Source: Lachnospiraceae bacterium
GTDB lineage: Bacteria; Bacillota; Clostridia; Lachnospirales; Lachnospiraceae
DNA length: 9,656 nt
Reading direction: 5' to 3'
NCBI GenBank assembly: GCA_017477005.1
Contig: JAFUXY010000355.1
Span: 1-9,656 of the forward strand
In this document: positions 8,150 through 9,656 of the stretch, in pieces
Numbering within the stretch: the stretch's first letter is position 1
Layout of the letters: every line of letters begins with the position of its first letter
The notes under the pieces: model-generated
The model's input: the letters and a program-made list of their open reading frames with translations, nothing else
Told to the model about the DNA's origin: nothing
The model's database searches: none
Program-made: the position numbers and the translations under genes

Positions 8150-8608
8150 ATGATGGATTTGGAACTGTACGAAGCATATGAGGGAATGAATGGGACGATA
8201 CAATTTCGCAGATGCGCCGGGATGGAGAAGACGCGTAAGGAACTGTCAAAACTTGAGGACATTGAAGAGATTCCTTATTATGATTTTCTCACGCGGGCAA
8301 AGGTGGGAAGGGAATACTTTCGTTATATGTCGGGCATGAGAAACATTAAAGCGGATCTTGTGGCAACATCTAGGAAGCTGCAGCGAGTAAATCAAAACCT
8401 TGAGAGGACGAAGCATTACCCAGATGTGGCGTCTAATAGACACCAGCTTTTGGATGAGAAGAGTAGATACATTTCACACATTAACAAGTGGCAAAGGGTG
8501 TTATGGGATACGTCGAGGGTAAAGGTTCAGAACTGTGCAAAGGCGTTGGGGAAAGAGGTTTTGCCGGATATCGAGTTTATATTTTATGTCGATGTTGACG
8601 CTGTATGA
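8150..8608 (+). CDS. Unrecognised helical protein, 152 aa
   Basis: I do not recognise the family. The protein is soluble, rich in Lys, Arg and Glu, and apparently mostly helical. Residues about 62-125 (MRNIKADLVATSRKLQRV, NRHQLLDEKSRYISHINKW) suggest a two-helix hairpin or coiled coil, and the acidic end (PDIEFIFYVDVDAV) may form a strand. No signal peptide, membrane segment or double-glycine leader is visible. The start at ATG 8150 (or the adjacent 8153) is set by GGAGG at 8139. It begins 90 bases after the exporter gene and its stop overlaps an ATGA of the next frame. It could be cargo of the exporter, an adaptor, or an immunity protein for the TIR protein; nothing in the sequence decides between these. 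Confidence 0.75.
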   Translation: MMDLELYEAYEGMNGTIQFRRCAGMEKTRKELSKLEDIEEIPYYDFLTRAKVGREYFRYMSGMRNIKADLVATSRKLQRVNQNLERTKHYPDVASNRHQLLDEKSRYISHINKWQRVLWDTSRVKVQNCAKALGKEVLPDIEFIFYVDVDAV

Positions 8609-8667
8609 TGTCATATCTTAAGGCAGGGTCATGGAGTGGGCGGGGTGTTTTAACAATGCCTTTATAC

Positions 8668-8674
8668 GAGGGAG
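8668..8674 (+). promoter_or_regulatory. Ribosome binding site for the 88-aa protein
   Basis: GAGGGAG lies eight bases before ATG 8683 and favours that start. The in-frame ATGs at 8605, 8608 and 8656 have no comparable site, although 8605 could be coupled through the ATGA overlap. Confidence 0.6.
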
Positions 8675-8682
8675 ATTGTTGT

Positions 8683-8949
8683 ATGGAGCATATCGATATT
8701 GAGAATACATTATATGATGTCTTTGACCTGGAGAAAATAAATGCTTCTGTCGGGTTGGGGAAGATGATCAAGGATGTGGAGAGGGGATATGAATTGGATT
8801 CTGCGCATCCCGCGGACAATTTTTTGGAAAAAATATCGCGCACGGGGCGCGGTTTTGCAGCGAGAGGGGAGATTATAGAATTATTTGGCGATGATTTAGA
8901 AAATATCCGAGCAGCACAGAAGAATCCGGAGATAGATGATGAATTGTAA
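8683..8949 (+). CDS. Unrecognised small acidic protein, 88 aa
   Basis: I do not recognise the family. It is acidic at both ends (MEHIDIENTLYDVFDLEKIN at the start, NPEIDDEL at the end) with a glycine- and arginine-containing middle (ISRTGRGFAARGE). No membrane segment, Cys cluster or true Gly-Gly leader site is visible; GLGK and TGRGF are the closest and neither fits well. ATG 8683 is chosen for its ribosome binding site. A longer 114-aa form from ATG 8605, overlapping the previous stop as ATGA, is possible and would add a Gly/Ser-containing N-terminus. The end overlaps the TIR gene by 11 bases, so the two are probably translated together in fixed ratio. A partner, inhibitor or cargo role is possible, but I have no direct evidence. 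Confidence 0.68.
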   Translation: MEHIDIENTLYDVFDLEKINASVGLGKMIKDVERGYELDSAHPADNFLEKISRTGRGFAARGEIIELFGDDLENIRAAQKNPEIDDEL

Positions 8950-9656
8950 TGTGACCCCCTACGATGGTGAGGAAAACTATATTTTTATCAGTTTTGATTA
9001 TCAGGATGGCGCTAGAGTGTTTCCTGCTTTAGAAATGCTTGGAAGAATGGGATACCGCGTCTGGTACGATGACAGAACCCGTAAGGGGGATTATTGGGCG
9101 GAGGTGATTGCAGATAAATTAGTTCATGCATGCATGTGCCTTTTTTTCGTTTCACATAAGGCCATTAGGGCTCATAGCTGTCGAAAGCAGATTAATTATG
9201 CCTTATTGGGAGGCATTCCAGTTGCCTTGGTTTTTTTGGAGGCAATACAGACAACCTTAGCAATGCGAATGCAGTTGTCTATTCTGCAGGAAATCTCCCT
9301 AGAAGAATTTAATGATGATTCCAGTGCTTTGGGGGCAGTCTGTACAGAAATGCCGAGATGTCGTGGAAAAGAAATGCCAGAAATTGAGATTCAAGACTGG
9401 TCATCGTGGAATCCAGATCCCGGTAATTCAGAACATGAAAACAGATTCGCGCTGGACGAATGGCTAGTACATGAGAGGATGCAGGAGGCTATGAGAATGG
9501 ATACAGCTAAAACAAGCATTTCGAATGATCAAGGTGAAAGTCATCGGCAAACAGCAATACTCCCTCCGAAGCAGTTTTTAATTACGAGAGATTCTACCGG
9601 TGAAGAACGAAGGATTTTAACAGAAATTTTTCTTATCGGTGCATCCGAAGACGTGG
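8939..9656 (+). CDS. TIR-domain protein with C-terminal FHA-like start (3' partial)
   Basis: The frame is open to the window end; 239 residues are visible. Residues about 7-100 are a bacterial TIR domain: YIFISFDYQDGARVFPALEM (first strand and helix), GYRVWYDDRTRKGDYWAEVI, CMCLFFVSHKAIRAHSCRKQ, then INYALLGGIPVALVFLE. Glu55 in WAEVIADKL sits where NAD-cleaving TIR enzymes carry their catalytic glutamate, so NADase activity is plausible. A polar linker follows (about 105-205). From about 211, FLITRDSTGEERRIL then EIFLIGASEDV resembles the first strands of an FHA phosphothreonine-binding domain, but the usual Gly-Arg is Gly-Ala here. ATG 8939 has GGAG at 8928-8931; ATG 8936 is adjacent. It overlaps the previous gene by 11 bases. 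The TIR call is firm; FHA is probable but truncated. Confidence 0.88.
   Translation, partial: MNCNVTPYDGEENYIFISFDYQDGARVFPALEMLGRMGYRVWYDDRTRKGDYWAEVIADKLVHACMCLFFVSHKAIRAHSCRKQINYALLGGIPVALVFLEAIQTTLAMRMQLSILQEISLEEFNDDSSALGAVCTEMPRCRGKEMPEIEIQDWSSWNPDPGNSEHENRFALDEWLVHERMQEAMRMDTAKTSISNDQGESHRQTAILPPKQFLITRDSTGEERRILTEIFLIGASEDV

Noticed and set aside
8683..8949. 88-aa protein as an NHLP leader-peptide precursor
   Set aside because: Its length is close to a precursor, but there is no Gly-Gly-type cleavage site and no core rich in Cys, Ser or Thr. The sequence does not resemble the nitrile-hydratase-like leader.

Overview
This window looks like part of an integrative/conjugative-type element from a low-GC, Gram-positive gut Firmicute. 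A clostridial, Lachnospiraceae-like host is most likely, but that is an inference. The supports are strong purine-rich Shine-Dalgarno sites, ATA/AGG/AGA-rich coding, a large SNF2-type helicase polypeptide of the kind carried by Firmicute conjugative elements, and a small serine resolvase next to an accessory gene cluster.

Left part (1-2587, visibly GC-richer). This holds the 3' end of a large SNF2/DEAD-family helicase gene whose reading frame is open at the window edge, then a 124-aa protein of unknown function, then a 200-aa serine resolvase. All are on the plus strand, tightly spaced, with good ribosome binding sites. Junction (2588-2899). These 312 bases contain no gene. Two copies of a dyad-symmetric site of about 24 bp (20 of 24 positions identical, same orientation, 187 bp apart) begin a few bases after the resolvase stop. 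They are candidate resolvase recombination sub-sites or operators. Base composition drops sharply across this stretch.

Right part (2900-9656, AT-richer). Six plus-strand genes form an apparent operon. They encode an ECF sigma factor; a C39-peptidase/permease/ATPase exporter; a second permease/ATPase with an N-terminal cyclic-nucleotide-binding-like or related domain; two small proteins I do not recognise; and a TIR-domain protein whose visible C-terminus looks like the start of an FHA domain and which runs off the window. The two ABC proteins match the paired exporters of the NHLP/NHLM (nitrile-hydratase-leader peptide) bacteriocin systems. Genes overlap by 10 bp (sigma/ABC1), 32 bp (ABC1/ABC2) and 11 bp (small protein 2/TIR).

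Working model (inference): the sigma factor drives expression. The two ABC proteins form a heteromeric pump that cleaves and exports a peptide or small protein. The TIR-FHA protein and the two small proteins are either cargo, immunity/defence effectors or signalling partners. No leader-peptide substrate, modification enzyme or HlyD-type adaptor is visible, so the biological output is unknown. The pairing of a peptidase-exporter module with a TIR-FHA protein under a dedicated sigma factor is the most interesting feature of the window.
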